DNA from: CBDFNC01 sp965249895
GTDB lineage: Bacteria; Pseudomonadota; Gammaproteobacteria; Enterobacterales; CBDFNC01
DNA: 64,000 nucleotides
Direction of reading: 5' to 3'
Assembly: GCA_965249895.1 (NCBI GenBank)
Contig: CBDFNC010000002.1
Span: 310,001-374,000 of the forward strand
In this document: in pieces, positions 27,301-36,200 of the stretch
Numbering within the stretch: position 1 is the first letter of the stretch
How the letters are laid out: every line of letters begins with the position of its first letter
Position numbers and translations under genes: made by a program
The notes under the pieces: generated by a model
What the model saw: the letters and a program-made list of their open reading frames with translations, nothing else
Told to the model about the DNA's origin: nothing
Database searches by the model: none

Positions 27301-27970
27301 GGATGCTTTCGGCCTTAAGTCTTCTCTCGAAGGGCAGATATCCGCAGAAAAAAGTCTCTCAGGCAGTTTAACCAGTGACGGTGAAATACGTCTGGTAAAC
27401 GGGAGCTATCGCGCTTTTGGCCAGAACCTGGTGATAAATAAAGGACACATTATATTTGCCGGTGCGGTGGACAAGCCTTATTTATCGGTGGACGCCATCC
27501 GTAATCCAGACACCATAGAAGATCCTGTTACAGCGGGGATAAAGCTGGAAGGGCCGGTAGAAAGTCCGGAAATTACTATATACTCAGAGCCTGCTAAATC
27601 CCAGCAGGAGGCGCTGTCCTACCTGCTCAGAGGCAAATCCCTGGATTCTTCCGGCGGCGATGATAGCGCTATGATAACGGGAATGCTCATAGGCCTGGGG
27701 GTTGGCCAGAGTGAAAGCCTGGTCAGTAAGGTAGGGGATACCTTTGGGGTACAGGATTTGGCGGTGGACTCCTCTGGCAGCGGTGATAACTCCAAACTGA
27801 CAATCAGTGGCTATATTATGCCCGGTGTACAAGTACGTTATGGTGTTAGTTTATTCCAGTCCATGACCGATGTGGCGCTAAGATATGAAGTCCTGCCCAA
27901 ATTGTATGTTGAAGCGGTAAGCGGCCTGGCTCAGGCGCTGGATGTATATTACGAATTTGACTGGGACTAA
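24308..27970 (+). CDS. tamB: Translocation and assembly module subunit TamB
   Basis: 1220-residue AsmA-like protein (E. coli TamB 1259) with a GTG start overlapping the tamA stop by 4 bases. One N-terminal signal anchor (FFIILILLVAALLALIF) leaves a long periplasmic beta-taco of repeated strands. The C-terminal DUF490 region ends with VRYGVSLFQSMTDVALRYEV and FDWD, which interacts with TamA. It forms a periplasmic bridge for protein insertion or lipid transport. The final 102 coding bases and 9 following bases are duplicated just downstream (28013-28123). Confidence 0.95.
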   Translation: MIWLRRFFIILILLVAALLALIFTQAGNQLLVKGLNRLVPELQLKLEQGVLLRGARLTAIQYHTPQLDVSLDSFSYQVDWSCFPDNLCLNSPHIDGLKVALGELPASEEAPETEPASTELALPLGVRINDFMLRNMSYQQAGVDLKLEEFRLAVTLDEQGVKLTPKLTGIDLVMVEPQPAAEAPATSEAPAPIELPHVVLPMAIQLDGAEINRFNFTQGETKVNLNRLYLDVNVEQSQVSIKMLELELPELIADLTGKLDLSGNYPMDLVLNAKVLEHELIKGESAKLALSGDLSKLYTELDLAGPVKADLKGWVAAISPTFEHKLVLNWQQLQWPLRGKADFEAKGGSVSLQGNLENYKAKIGTLVKGADIPAVNILAEAEGDLAKVKIKELTLGTLGGTARLNGLLKFKETIDWNGELTLTNIQPDPYLPDANANISGRIKQSFLLEGDKWTLALPEINLKGQLMGRALTVSGKVKGNSQNQWDIDNLKLVNGSNQLKVNGKVAKKLDLAAVVRFPNIADSVAEVEGRIEGDIRISGALDKPLVDLDLLASSLNVAGVSIAELSAKGSVLASAQPQGDLLVSVSKLKQDAVQLDTLKLTFKGDEKNHKLNLNAKGQPVSTALELSGSWKKDSWQGALESAYLSSVEGRWQLQERASLGFAKGMLSLGKNCWHSKNSALCIDESKLGESGEVTVDLKEYRLPRLAAFMPENVRLEGAINSLIRAKWSKSGKPQANIKLASKDASVTLGEDAYQVPIKELSLLGELGEKSATLGFTLDANQFGQAKLDMTLDPYSDKQDIKGQLSFDKFNLDVLKELVPQLDELKGQLQAQVAFDGPLKQPMVNGDISLTGAELGGGAVPTLLTDLETHIKLAGDKGEITGQFNAGNGNGKLAGQFDWQQKPQGWVTLIGDKLEIDYQSQVRLSLSPDLKLELKKDKVALNGEVFVPHGRIKVRSLPAGAVSVSDDIVIIDAPVQKASEGSVPVEMLVTLRLGDDVEVDAFGLKSSLEGQISAEKSLSGSLTSDGEIRLVNGSYRAFGQNLVINKGHIIFAGAVDKPYLSVDAIRNPDTIEDPVTAGIKLEGPVESPEITIYSEPAKSQQEALSYLLRGKSLDSSGGDDSAMITGMLIGLGVGQSESLVSKVGDTFGVQDLAVDSSGSGDNSKLTISGYIMPGVQVRYGVSLFQSMTDVALRYEVLPKLYVEAVSGLAQALDVYYEFDWD

Positions 27971-28123
27971 GTAACACCTGAAGCAGCTGGCTTATTACCG
28001 ATGAAAATGACAGATGTGGCGCTAAGATATGAAGTCCTGCCCAAATTGTATGTTGAAGCGGTAAGCGGCCTGGCTCAGGCGCTGGATGTATATTACGAAT
28101 TTGACTGGGACTAAATAACACCT
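27869..28123 (+). repeat. Duplicated 3' end of tamB
   Basis: The 111 bases 27869-27979 (last tamB codons, stop and TAACACCT) occur again at 28013-28123 with a single G/A difference just after the stop. The copies are 144 bases apart and separated by 33 unrelated bases. The second copy has no start codon. This repeats on a smaller scale what happened to the htpX end. Confidence 0.97.
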
Positions 28124-28215
28124 TTAGTTATCAATTAGTTGGCCGATAAACTCAGCTGGTATCGGCTTAATTATCAAGGGATCAGATAACTGAAGACAAC
28201 TTTACCGAACGACTG

Positions 28216-29256
28216 ATGTCGGCAAAAAACCTCACCCGGGCGTTGCTTGTAGCCCTTGTTGTGGGTTCTCTGCTTAACTTTATCAATCAATTTGACGCTA
28301 TCCTGGCTGGTGAGCCTAAATGGCTAACCCTGTTATTCACATTTTGTGTGCCTTTTTTGGTGTCATTATTCAGTGCTGCCAGTGCCGGTGGTGGCTCTGT
28401 AGTCGAACAAGATCAGGGGCTGCAAGAGGCTGCCAATGAAGCTTTGATTCCTTTCATCGAGAAAATTCGCGGCCAGGCATCCGAGGTTAGCGATAATGCC
28501 AGGCAAGTAAACGAGAACTCTCGAGGTCGGGTGATGTTTGCTGAGCAAACGGTGGAAGAGGTGCAGCTGGTATCCAGCGATTCTTGTACTGTGGCGGAAT
28601 TGGCAGAGCAATCATGTCAGGGGGTCGAAAGGGTAAATCAAAACTTCACCGAACTTAACGGTCAAACCAGCCGCTTTATGAATGAGTTTGGTCAGGCTGG
28701 CAGCTGGGCTCAGGACCTGTTAATAGAAACCAAGCGATTCACCTCAGAGTTTAACAAGATTGAAGCCATGGCCCAGACGATTACAGGAATCTCAAAGCAA
28801 ACTAACCTGTTAGCGTTAAATGCCTCCATTGAAGCGGCGCGAGCAGGGGAAGCTGGTCGTGGTTTTGCGGTTGTGGCTGATGAAGTGAAGAATTTGGCTA
28901 ACAAGTCCGGTGAACATGCCGGGGATATTAACAAGCTGATTTCCAAACTGAGCCAGGTCAGCGCTGAGCTTTCTAACAAGGTAGAAGGTTTTGCCAGTCA
29001 AATGGATAAGCTGCTGGAGCAGCGAGACGATAATTCTACGGTCCTTGTTTCCCAGGCAATTGACGAGTTATTGGGGAATATCAGCCAGATGGCACAACGT
29101 GCCGAGTCGCAAATTCGTACTGTTGAGCAGGTAGTGGCTAAGGTGGAAAGTATGGCCGGGGATACTCGGGATGCGGTCAGTCGATCTGAGCGCAATATGC
29201 AACTGGGTCAGGGAATGGAAAGTCAGTTAGTGCAGTTGCAGCAGCAGATAAAATAA
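28216..29256 (+). CDS. NrtS-like membrane domain fused to a chemoreceptor signalling domain
   Basis: 346 residues. Residues 1-60 hold two hydrophobic helices with the pattern TRALLVALVVGSLLNFINQF and FCVPFLVSLFSAA, closely resembling the small NrtS nitrate/nitrite transporter domain of cyanobacteria and proteobacteria. From about residue 90 a methyl-accepting signalling domain follows, with the CheA/CheW-binding tip ISKQTNLLALNASIEAARAG and GRGFAVVADEVKNLANKS. There is no periplasmic domain and no HAMP. Known family facts suggest a transporter-coupled nitrate or nitrite sensor for taxis; that is inference. The gene stands alone between tamB and yibL. Confidence 0.8.
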   Translation: MSAKNLTRALLVALVVGSLLNFINQFDAILAGEPKWLTLLFTFCVPFLVSLFSAASAGGGSVVEQDQGLQEAANEALIPFIEKIRGQASEVSDNARQVNENSRGRVMFAEQTVEEVQLVSSDSCTVAELAEQSCQGVERVNQNFTELNGQTSRFMNEFGQAGSWAQDLLIETKRFTSEFNKIEAMAQTITGISKQTNLLALNASIEAARAGEAGRGFAVVADEVKNLANKSGEHAGDINKLISKLSQVSAELSNKVEGFASQMDKLLEQRDDNSTVLVSQAIDELLGNISQMAQRAESQIRTVEQVVAKVESMAGDTRDAVSRSERNMQLGQGMESQLVQLQQQIK

Positions 29257-29322
29257 ATAGTGTTGTACTGGAAGAGAAGGTGACACCATCTGTCAGGCCA
29301 GACTCTTCCCGTTTAACCGATA

Positions 29323-29679
29323 TCAGAAGGCTTTGGGTGCGTAGCCAGTGACTTCGGTAATCTGCATATCGCGTCCAAGAGCTGTTAACGGATGTACTAC
29401 AACCAATCCTTTAACTGACTTTTTCAGCTTACCCATATCCGCTTGTTCTGCTTTGGTCAGTACGCGATGAAAAGCCAGCGATTTAACATCAACTTTCTTA
29501 TTGCTGACCAGGCGAGTTTTTTGACCTTTTAAATTGGCAATCTTTTTGGTGACCTTGGTTATTTCGCGTCGAAATTGTTTTATGACTATTTGATCGCCGC
29601 GCTCTTCTGCTGCAGCTTGCTTACGGCGAAATTTATCCAATTTGTTATTGAGCTGGTTAAGCTCTTCATTTAAATTCAT
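29323..29679 (-). CDS. yibL: YibL family ribosome-associated protein
   Basis: 118-residue protein with an N-terminal coiled coil (LNNKLDKFRRKQAAAEER) and the conserved C-terminal block ADMGKLKKSVKGLVVVHPLT ALGR seen in E. coli YibL, which binds ribosomes. The size agrees with the family. It converges with the chemoreceptor-like gene; a GGAAGAG...CTCTTCC inverted repeat (29269-29308) lies between them and may act as terminator. Confidence 0.9.
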   Translation of the reverse strand: MNLNEELNQLNNKLDKFRRKQAAAEERGDQIVIKQFRREITKVTKKIANLKGQKTRLVSNKKVDVKSLAFHRVLTKAEQADMGKLKKSVKGLVVVHPLTALGRDMQITEVTGYAPKAF

Positions 29680-30136
29680 TTTATTACCTTAAAATACGCT
29701 CTCACAACACACCAAGCACTTGAATGGGCACCATCAAAGTAGATTTGAGTGTTGGCTGGACCGCATTATAACAGTAAGTTTATGGTTGCCGGTATTGCTT
29801 TTGTGTCCCATGTAGCCCTATACCAAGATAAATACAGAATTGTCTCTGTGCTCACCAATACTAACCTGGTTTTCTTTGCGTTGAGTTTTGCTTGCATGGG
29901 CTTCGCGTTCTCTGCTGATAAATGTCAGCCGACAGTAAAGATTGAGCGGATTCCATAAATACTGGTCAAAATTGCTTGTTGGCGTTTGCGAAGCGGTATA
30001 CCACCAAAACTCCTATCACAGTGGTAAATGTACTCAACGACAGGGTTCTGTAGTGCTTCTAATTTCACGACCTCACTATGAAGCGGATATTAGCGGGTAT
30101 TGTCAACTTTATTAACTATTTTATGGTTTTCAGTTC
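29680..30136. other. Intergenic region, no convincing gene
   Basis: The stretch between the two minus-strand genes holds a 69-codon open frame at 29749-29958 on the plus strand with one hydrophobic segment (LVFFALSFACMGFAF). It has no clear ribosome site and no family I recognise, so I do not call it a gene. Nothing else is evident. Confidence 0.4.
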
Positions 30137-30751
30137 TTATGCCTCATATCCTCGAAAGGAAAAAATGAGGAACATCAAAATTGAAATTGCCAGGTTTATG
30201 TAAATTACTATTTTATTTTTCGCTATTCTATCCTCTTTATTGTCTTTAATTTTTAAGAGTAAACCCTCCTCTATCTTGATTATTGTATTTATTCTTGAGC
30301 TTATTTTTTTCATTTCTTCTATTCCTAGGCCTGATAGGACAATGTCAATCGCCTTCTCATTATTCCCTAAATTATATTCATTAACTGTATCACTTAACTC
30401 TTTCACTTTATTGATAGTATGTTTTTTCAGCAGTGAAACGTTAACTTGTTGCTCGATATTTTCTGATGTTAGGTCCTCAAGTTCCAATATCGTTTTAAAT
30501 ATATTTTTAGTTGCTTCATTAAATGGTGATAGATACAAACTATCACCTGTTAATAAATAGCCTCGCTGCCATATTTCTGAATCTTTTATATAAGAGAAAA
30601 GTTTCTGAGCCTCTGCAATGACTTCAATCGTATGGGAAGTCAATGTCGTATTGCGTTCAAATTCTTTAACACTATAAAGAAGATAGATTGTTGCCAAGAT
30701 GAAATATAGTGAAAAAAATGTAGCTGAAACTGGTTTAAATTTTATCATCAT
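30137..30751 (-). CDS. CHASE3-domain membrane protein lacking an output domain
   Basis: 204 residues with membrane helices at about 9-27 and 180-198 and a CHASE3-type periplasmic domain between them (SEIWQRGYLLTGDSLYLSPF is the diagnostic QRGYLLTG segment). CHASE3 domains normally sense for histidine kinases or cyclases, but here the frame ends about 6 residues after the second helix, with no kinase, GGDEF or HAMP. It is either a truncated receptor or a stand-alone sensor. The DNA is markedly AT-rich compared with the core genes, which points to acquired or decaying DNA. Confidence 0.7.
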   Translation of the reverse strand: MMIKFKPVSATFFSLYFILATIYLLYSVKEFERNTTLTSHTIEVIAEAQKLFSYIKDSEIWQRGYLLTGDSLYLSPFNEATKNIFKTILELEDLTSENIEQQVNVSLLKKHTINKVKELSDTVNEYNLGNNEKAIDIVLSGLGIEEMKKISSRINTIIKIEEGLLLKIKDNKEDRIAKNKIVIYINLAISILMFLIFSFRGYEA

Positions 30752-31342
30752 TTCCTTCCCGCAACTTACAATGAATTAATATGTATTAGGTGTTACTTCT
30801 AGTTTCTCTGATGTGGAGAACTGTGAATCATATATAAAAAGTAATATTAGCTTTCGGTCAGATCTTCGTGTTATTTAAATCTAGCACCGAAAAACCTAAA
30901 AAAGGAGTATGAAGTATGCTAGGAGCTAAATTTTCAAACCGACACTAGGACTCGAAAATGCATGCCAATAGGCCAAAATGCGAATTCAGCTATCTTTAAG
31001 GGTTCTGTCGCACCTTCCATGCTCAGTAAACAATCACCACCTATCACTTCAATATCTTGACAGTTGTGTGTCAAAGTTACTCTCACCATCTCGGGTGATA
31101 GGAGGGCTTTCAGCTAACCTTGAGAGAGCCCAATGGCACTGAGGTTTGCTCATAAAAACATCCCGTTTGTCATCATAATGACAGATTTGGTATATGGGCA
31201 TTGCGGGTTACTGGGTTGAAGTGCAGCAGGTGAAATACCTGGACAATATCGTGGAGAAAGGCCACGGCAGGAACGCAGAACCGGGAGCAGAAAATTTGAC
31301 TTTTGAACTATAGTTAAATTTAAAAACAATTAATGATAGGTT
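30752..31342. other. Intergenic region with a transposase scrap
   Basis: Mostly non-coding and AT-rich. At 31196-31290 the plus strand reads MGIAGYWVEVQQVKYLDNIV EKGH, which resembles the VKYLNNIVEQDH block of IS6-family transposases, so it is probably a remnant. A TTGAC/TATAGT-like stretch near 31300 may serve the downstream propeller gene. No complete gene is present. Confidence 0.45.
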
Positions 31343-31954
31343 TTGGTGATGATGTTCGCGAGATATCACCTTAATACACGTTTAGTGAAGATAACCGGTT
31401 TCTTTATTGCAGCCTTCGTTATTACAGTGCCAACTCTAGTGTCGGCAGAAATCCTCGCCATGGTTAATTACGAAACCAAGCCAGCCCAGACCGTACGCAA
31501 GGAAGGGATCGCGATTGTCGATGTAGATCCCGACTCGGCAAACTTCGGTAAGATCCTGGTTGATATGCCTCTGTCTTATCAGCTGCACAATCATCACATT
31601 TTCTACAACAAGGACGCCAGTAAGGTGTACCTAACAGGGTTAGGTATAAAACCTCTCTCTGTTATAGATCTGAAGCGCTATCCTTACCGGATCAATTCTA
31701 TCTCCATACCAGACTGCGAGGTCGCAGAAGGCGTCATATTTTCGGACGACAACACCAAGTGGTACCTGACCTGTATGGGCTCAAACAAGGTTATATTCGG
31801 TGACGCACTTAGTGATAAACCAGTTAAAAGCATTTCTACCCCTAAGCCATATCCGCATGGTATAGCACTTCACGAGGGGATCGATCGCATCCTCATTACG
31901 GGAACGATCAGCCACACTCTCACTAATCCAGGTGAGACCATCACAGTGATAGAG

Positions 31955-33942
31955 CCGACATTCCGCACCATTTGCATCTCACCTAGATAATTTAAAAATG
32001 TGATCTATCTCACTTTAGCGTGTCCAATGTCTGAAAGATCACAGAAACTATAGCCAAAAGATCACAAGCCTCTGACCGCTGCCATGGCACAATCGTCCCA
32101 GGATATGTATTAACGGGGAGCGCTATGGCCGCCATCAACACCAGCATTAAATCGGGACAGATCCGGGTTGAAACTCTCGGCCACCATGGCCTGGTTGCCG
32201 GCTTCGTCGACAAGCTCAAACTGGTCGAACGCATCGACGCCAGACTGCCGGTGTCCAAACAGCATGGCTCCAAGCTCAGCCATGGCCAGCGTATCAAGGC
32301 CATGATCATCAACGGCCTGGGCTTCACTCAGAACCCCATTTATCTATCGCCCCAGTTTTTTGAAGACAAAGCGGTTTCCCTGTTATTTGGCGAAGGTGTC
32401 GAGGCCGCCCAGTTGAACGATGACGCGCTGGGCCGTACCCTGGACGCCTGTTACGAATACGGTGTCACTGCGCTGCTCGCCGAGATTGCCAATGAGATCC
32501 ACCAGGAATTCACCCCGCCCGGTAGACGGCAAACCCTCCGGTTGGACAGCACCAGCTTCAAATTAGTGGGCGAGTATGATCTCGAACACCTTTACCTGGA
32601 AGGCGAGTCCAGACCGCCCTTGCCCAAGCAGGGCTACTCCAAAGATCACCGGCCGGATCTCAAACAACTCGTCTTGTCCCTGATCGTCAGCGGTCCGGCG
32701 GACTTACCGATCTGGAGCGAAGGCCTGGACGGCAACAGCCAGGACAAAGCCAGCTTCCACGCCACCCTAGCCAAACTCCAGTCCTTCCGCCAAGCACTGG
32801 AGAACAGCCCGGAGCTGCTGGTTATCGCGGATTCGGCGCTCTACGTCCACGGAAAACTGCTGACAGCGGCCTACCTCTGGGTCACTCGGGCGCCAGAAAG
32901 CGTAAAAGCGGTCAAACTCCTGGTCGAGGCCGATACCAGTGACTTCGCCTGGCAGCCGCTGGAACAAGGTTATCAAGGTGTCTTGCTGGGCCAGGTGGAG
33001 CGCGGGCTGAAGCAGCAGTGGCTGCTGGTCCACTCCAGCCAGGCCGAGCAAAGAGAGTGTCGCACTCTGGACAAGCGCATCGCCAAAGCCGGGGCCGAAG
33101 CGGAAAGCCAGGCCCGCAAACTGGCCGGGCAGGCCTTTGCCTGCAAACAAGACGCGCGCAACGCGGCGGCGCAGTTTGAGCGTAAACTCAAATACCACCG
33201 GCTTAGTCACGTTGAGGTCAGCGAGGTGAAAAAACACGCAGGTCGTGGTCGGCCGAAAAAAGACGCCGAGCCTGAGGTGTCGCACTACCGGCTCGAACTT
33301 GAGTCGACTCCCTGCCAGGACAAGATCCGGCCGCACCGTAACAAGCTGGGCCGTTTCGTGCTGGCGACCAATGAACTGGGCAACCAGGAGGTCGCTGGCC
33401 TGCTCGCCGCCTACAAATCGCAACAAGGGGTCGAGCGGGGTTTCCGCCTGATCAGTTTCACCTCAATGGGGTGTTCTTGAAAAAGCCGGAGCGGATCGAG
33501 GCGTTGATGATGGTGATGACGCTGTGCCTGATGGTGTACAACGCAGGCCAATACCAATTGCGGGAAAACCTGAAAACAGCAGATGAAACCGTGCTTAACC
33601 AAGTGGGCAAGCCCACCGCCACCCCGACGATGAGGTGGATCTTCCAACGGATGAACGGGATCCACTTAGTGAATGCGCCAGGGCTAGCTGCCTGCGTCAC
33701 TGGGTTGACGGAAGAAAAGGAGAAAATCCTCCGCCTGTGCGGTAAAGAGATAGCGCGGCTCTACCAGTTGGAATGAGCGGCGGAAAAGAAAAACACATAC
33801 TGTGCCCCGGCGCGGTAGGCTTGGTGATCCCGAAATTTAAGACTGCCGCTTCTGGCTTAGGTGGAGAGACGGTTCAGAGGGCTGGCGACAACGCCTGGGC
33901 GAGAAAATAATGCTGCCAGCATAAATCGCTGCGGAATGTCGG
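31955..33942 (+). mobile_element. IS1634-family insertion sequence with clear ends
   Basis: Perfect 13-base terminal inverted repeats CCGACATTCCGCA (31955-31967) and TGCGGAATGTCGG (33930-33942) and a 6-base target duplication ATAGAG on both sides (31949-31954, 33943-33948). Length 1988 bases. The intact ends and duplication point to a fairly recent insertion. The transposase inside has one frameshift. Confidence 0.95.
32125..33776 (+). pseudogene. IS1634-family transposase with one frameshift
   Basis: The frame 32125-33480 covers the N-terminal DUF4277-type block (ETLGHHGLVAGFVDKLKLVE) and the DDE domain (LRLDSTSFKLVG, DSALYVHGKL, GVERGFR). It then ends early in LISFTSMGCS. The frame at 33471-33776 carries the normal C-terminus VFLKKPERIEALMMVMTLCL. 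In the second frame, DQFHLNGVFLKK directly follows, so about 7 bases (FLK codons after GFR) seem to be missing near 33451. The element is thus probably unable to transpose alone unless ribosomes shift frame. Its GC content is higher than that of the surrounding region. Confidence 0.88.
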
Positions 33943-34518
33943 ATAGAGGCGAGCACTGGCAAGGTATTGAATTCCCATAAAGTGTCTAACAAGCCTTCAC
34001 CGTCGGGTGAAGCGCCAGTCGAGATCCTTTTTGTACCGGGCACAAATCCTCCTATGGCATACATCACCAACATGTTCGGTGCCAGCGTATGGGTGGCGGT
34101 CTGGAACCCCACGAAGAAGGACTTCGACGTCCAACAGGCCGTGGACCTTAAACCTTTTAATGGTGGGGTGGCGCTCGAGATGTACTTCAACCCTAAGGGC
34201 GATCGTCTCTACCTCTCGACGGCTAACCCGGGGCAGCTCCATATCTTCGATGTTGGCAAGGACCCAACACAGCCGAAGCTTTTGAAGTCGCTTCCGGCGG
34301 CGCCTGGCGCCCACCACGTGGCGTTCACCAAGGATTGGAAATACGCTTTCGTACAGAACAACCTCCTCAGCTTGCCAAACATGAGTGACGGCTCGATCAC
34401 TGTCATTGACCTTAAGGAAGAGAAGGTTGTCAAAAGCCTCAATACCTTTAAAGACCAAGGGCTCGACCCGAACATGATCATACTATTACCCGAGTGGAAT
34501 GATCCCGCTGGTCATTAG

Positions 34519-34822
34519 CCGTAACGTCTAATGATAAAAGGTGCTCCTTCTAAAACCACTCTCGCATCATTTGTTCATGCCAGTGCTGAGTGTATACAAG
34601 AGCAGGTTGTCGCAATGGCTTTCTGCTCCTTCCTCTGCAAAAACCGTCCGTATCTGAGGGCGTTGAAAAATCAGAATGGAAGTAGATGAAGGCATTGAAA
34701 ATATGCCAACTTTTTGTTGAAAACCCCATATTAACGCATCCTTTTGGTTTAAAATCTTTAAATTTTACTAAGCTTAAATTCGTAAACTGTTTTTCGGTCG
34801 GTAACATGATGAGGTAGTTACG
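34519..34822. other. Intergenic region before the truncated haemoglobin gene
   Basis: No gene is seen. The AT-rich stretch 34730-34790 upstream of the globin gene probably holds its promoter, but I cannot define boxes or an NO-responsive site with confidence. Confidence 0.35.
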
Positions 34823-35185
34823 ATGAGTGAGAAAAGCCTTTATGAACGCCTTGGAGGTGAAGAAAAAATTGCGGTGATTGCGGCAGATATTTTTGATACC
34901 CATGCAGCAAATCCAATTATCGCCAGTCGTTACAAGGGATCAGATAGAGAGAGAGTAATTAAAGTGGTTGCTGAATTTATCTGTGCGGGTACGGGAGGGA
35001 CACAAGAATATACCGGGAAAGCCATGTTAGATGCTCACCATGCCATGAACATCAATGATATAGAATATATGGCGGTAATAGACGATATTATGCTGGCGCT
35101 AGATAAAAACGATGTAGGGCAACAAGAAAAGCAAGAAATGTTAATGATAGCTTATTCACTAAAAGAGGAAATTGTTGGGGTGTAA
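34823..35185 (+). CDS. Group 1 truncated haemoglobin
   Basis: 120-residue 2-over-2 globin. It starts SLYERLGGEEKIAVIAADIF, the typical N-terminus of group 1 truncated haemoglobins, and has the glycine motif GTGGTQEYTGKAM and the probable haem-ligating histidine in LDAHHAMNI (near residue 72). Such proteins bind O2 or NO, often for nitric oxide detoxification or sensing. It stands alone, 13 bases after the ATGATGAGG ribosome-site region, between the broken propeller gene and a PadR regulator. Confidence 0.92.
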   Translation: MSEKSLYERLGGEEKIAVIAADIFDTHAANPIIASRYKGSDRERVIKVVAEFICAGTGGTQEYTGKAMLDAHHAMNINDIEYMAVIDDIMLALDKNDVGQQEKQEMLMIAYSLKEEIVGV

Positions 35186-35628
35186 AATAGGCAGTTTCAG
35201 ATCTCCTTAAGTGAAGGAAGCAACACCCTAAATAACAGTGCCAAAATTCAACTTTAAGTACTGGATCCTATAGATAATCAGGCAACTTGTGGGGATTAGT
35301 TAAATGCCACCACGGGTTGTCTGAACCTAGACACTTTATTGCTTGATGGTTAACCCTATTCAGCGAACTCATGGCCATTAACCGCTGTTAGGGCTTAAGG
35401 GCACAATCTCGCTGCGAAGGAAATCTTAGCCATATTGATTAACACATATCGAGCTAATGCCGATCCGATAAATACTTATAGAGGCCATAGGTTTGCGCGG
35501 ATGGCGGAAAAGCGAACAGATTTGCTCAAACTTAACAGTGAGCTTCATTTTATAAGCTCAAGCTAAATTTTGATTGAGCCATGTTATATTGCTCGACAAT
35601 CCTAAAAAGGGTTATTGAGGGCTGTTGC
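35186..35628. other. Intergenic region, only a start-less open frame
   Basis: A plus-strand open stretch 35399-35567 (LAAKEILAILINTYRANADP and onward) has no start codon next to a ribosome site and may be a fragment of a lost gene. A GAGCTT...AAGCTC hairpin lies at 35540-35563. Nothing else is recognised. Confidence 0.35.
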
Positions 35629-36174
35629 TCAATCGGTAAACTGTTTCGAGTTGTAATCTGTTATCAGCTTTTCATACCAGTCACGGGTGAATTTAATATA
35701 ATCCAGACCAAACTTAAGGGTAGATATTTCGAAAAAGTGCGCTTTTGCCATATCATGGGGGACAGGCACATTTTCGTATTGAGCCAGCATTGGTGTCAGT
35801 AGCGCTACCATCTGGTTTAGCTCATCAATGTAGTCGTTCAGGTATGTAGTTACATCACCTTGTAAATGGCCATAGAAAAACAGGCGTAATATTGCTTCAT
35901 CCTTTACTTTGGATTGAGGCATAGGTTCGGCAATCCATTCCAGAAAACAGTCTCTACCTTTATCTGTGCGAGAGTATACTTTTTTAACTCGCCTACCTTC
36001 AGAGACCTCGCGACAAGTGATCATTCCGGCATTTAACAGTTTTTTTAACGCCGGGTGAATACTGCCTGTACTTGTGTTGTAAAACATGGAGGTCTTTATT
36101 TCCATGGTTTTACGTAAGCCATACAGGGTGTAATCTCCGTGCGCCATAAATCCCAGAATGATTTTATCTTGCAT
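35629..36174 (-). CDS. PadR-family transcriptional regulator
   Basis: 181 residues. The N-terminal winged helix has the PadR signature ILGFMAHGDYTLYGLRKTME, then TGSIHPALKKLLNAGMITCR and a wing YSRTDKGRDCFLEWI. The C-terminal half is the helical Vir_act_alpha_C-type dimerisation domain. PadR proteins usually repress neighbouring genes in response to small aromatic or drug-like ligands. It follows the truncated hydrolase gene on the same strand with a 26-base gap, so the two were probably co-transcribed and the hydrolase may have been its target. Confidence 0.88.
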   Translation of the reverse strand: MQDKIILGFMAHGDYTLYGLRKTMEIKTSMFYNTSTGSIHPALKKLLNAGMITCREVSEGRRVKKVYSRTDKGRDCFLEWIAEPMPQSKVKDEAILRLFFYGHLQGDVTTYLNDYIDELNQMVALLTPMLAQYENVPVPHDMAKAHFFEISTLKFGLDYIKFTRDWYEKLITDYNSKQFTD

Positions 36175-36200
36175 TTATCGCTCCCGCTGGATGTTTATCA

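Larger units (their letters stand above)
31343..34518 (+). pseudogene. Exported YVTN-type beta-propeller protein split by an IS
   Basis: The gene is interrupted by the IS at 31955-33942. Joining 31343-31954 to 33949-34518 (one copy of the ATAGAG duplication removed) restores one frame of 393 codons that reads ETITVIEASTGKVLNSHKVS across the junction. The N-terminus has a signal peptide (FFIAAFVITVPTLVSA). The rest shows blades such as GIAIVDVDPDSANFG and GSITVIDLKEEKVV, typical of YncE/YVTN or cytochrome cd1-like propellers. The downstream half lacks a good start, so the product is lost. Original function unknown; the binding partner is not indicated. Confidence 0.88.

Noticed and set aside
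29749..29958. 69-codon plus-strand open frame
   Set aside because: Weak start context, no recognisable family and position in a gap between minus-strand genes.
32767..33426. 219-codon minus-strand frame opposite the transposase
   Set aside because: Shadow of the GC-rich transposase coding strand; the product has no domain pattern.
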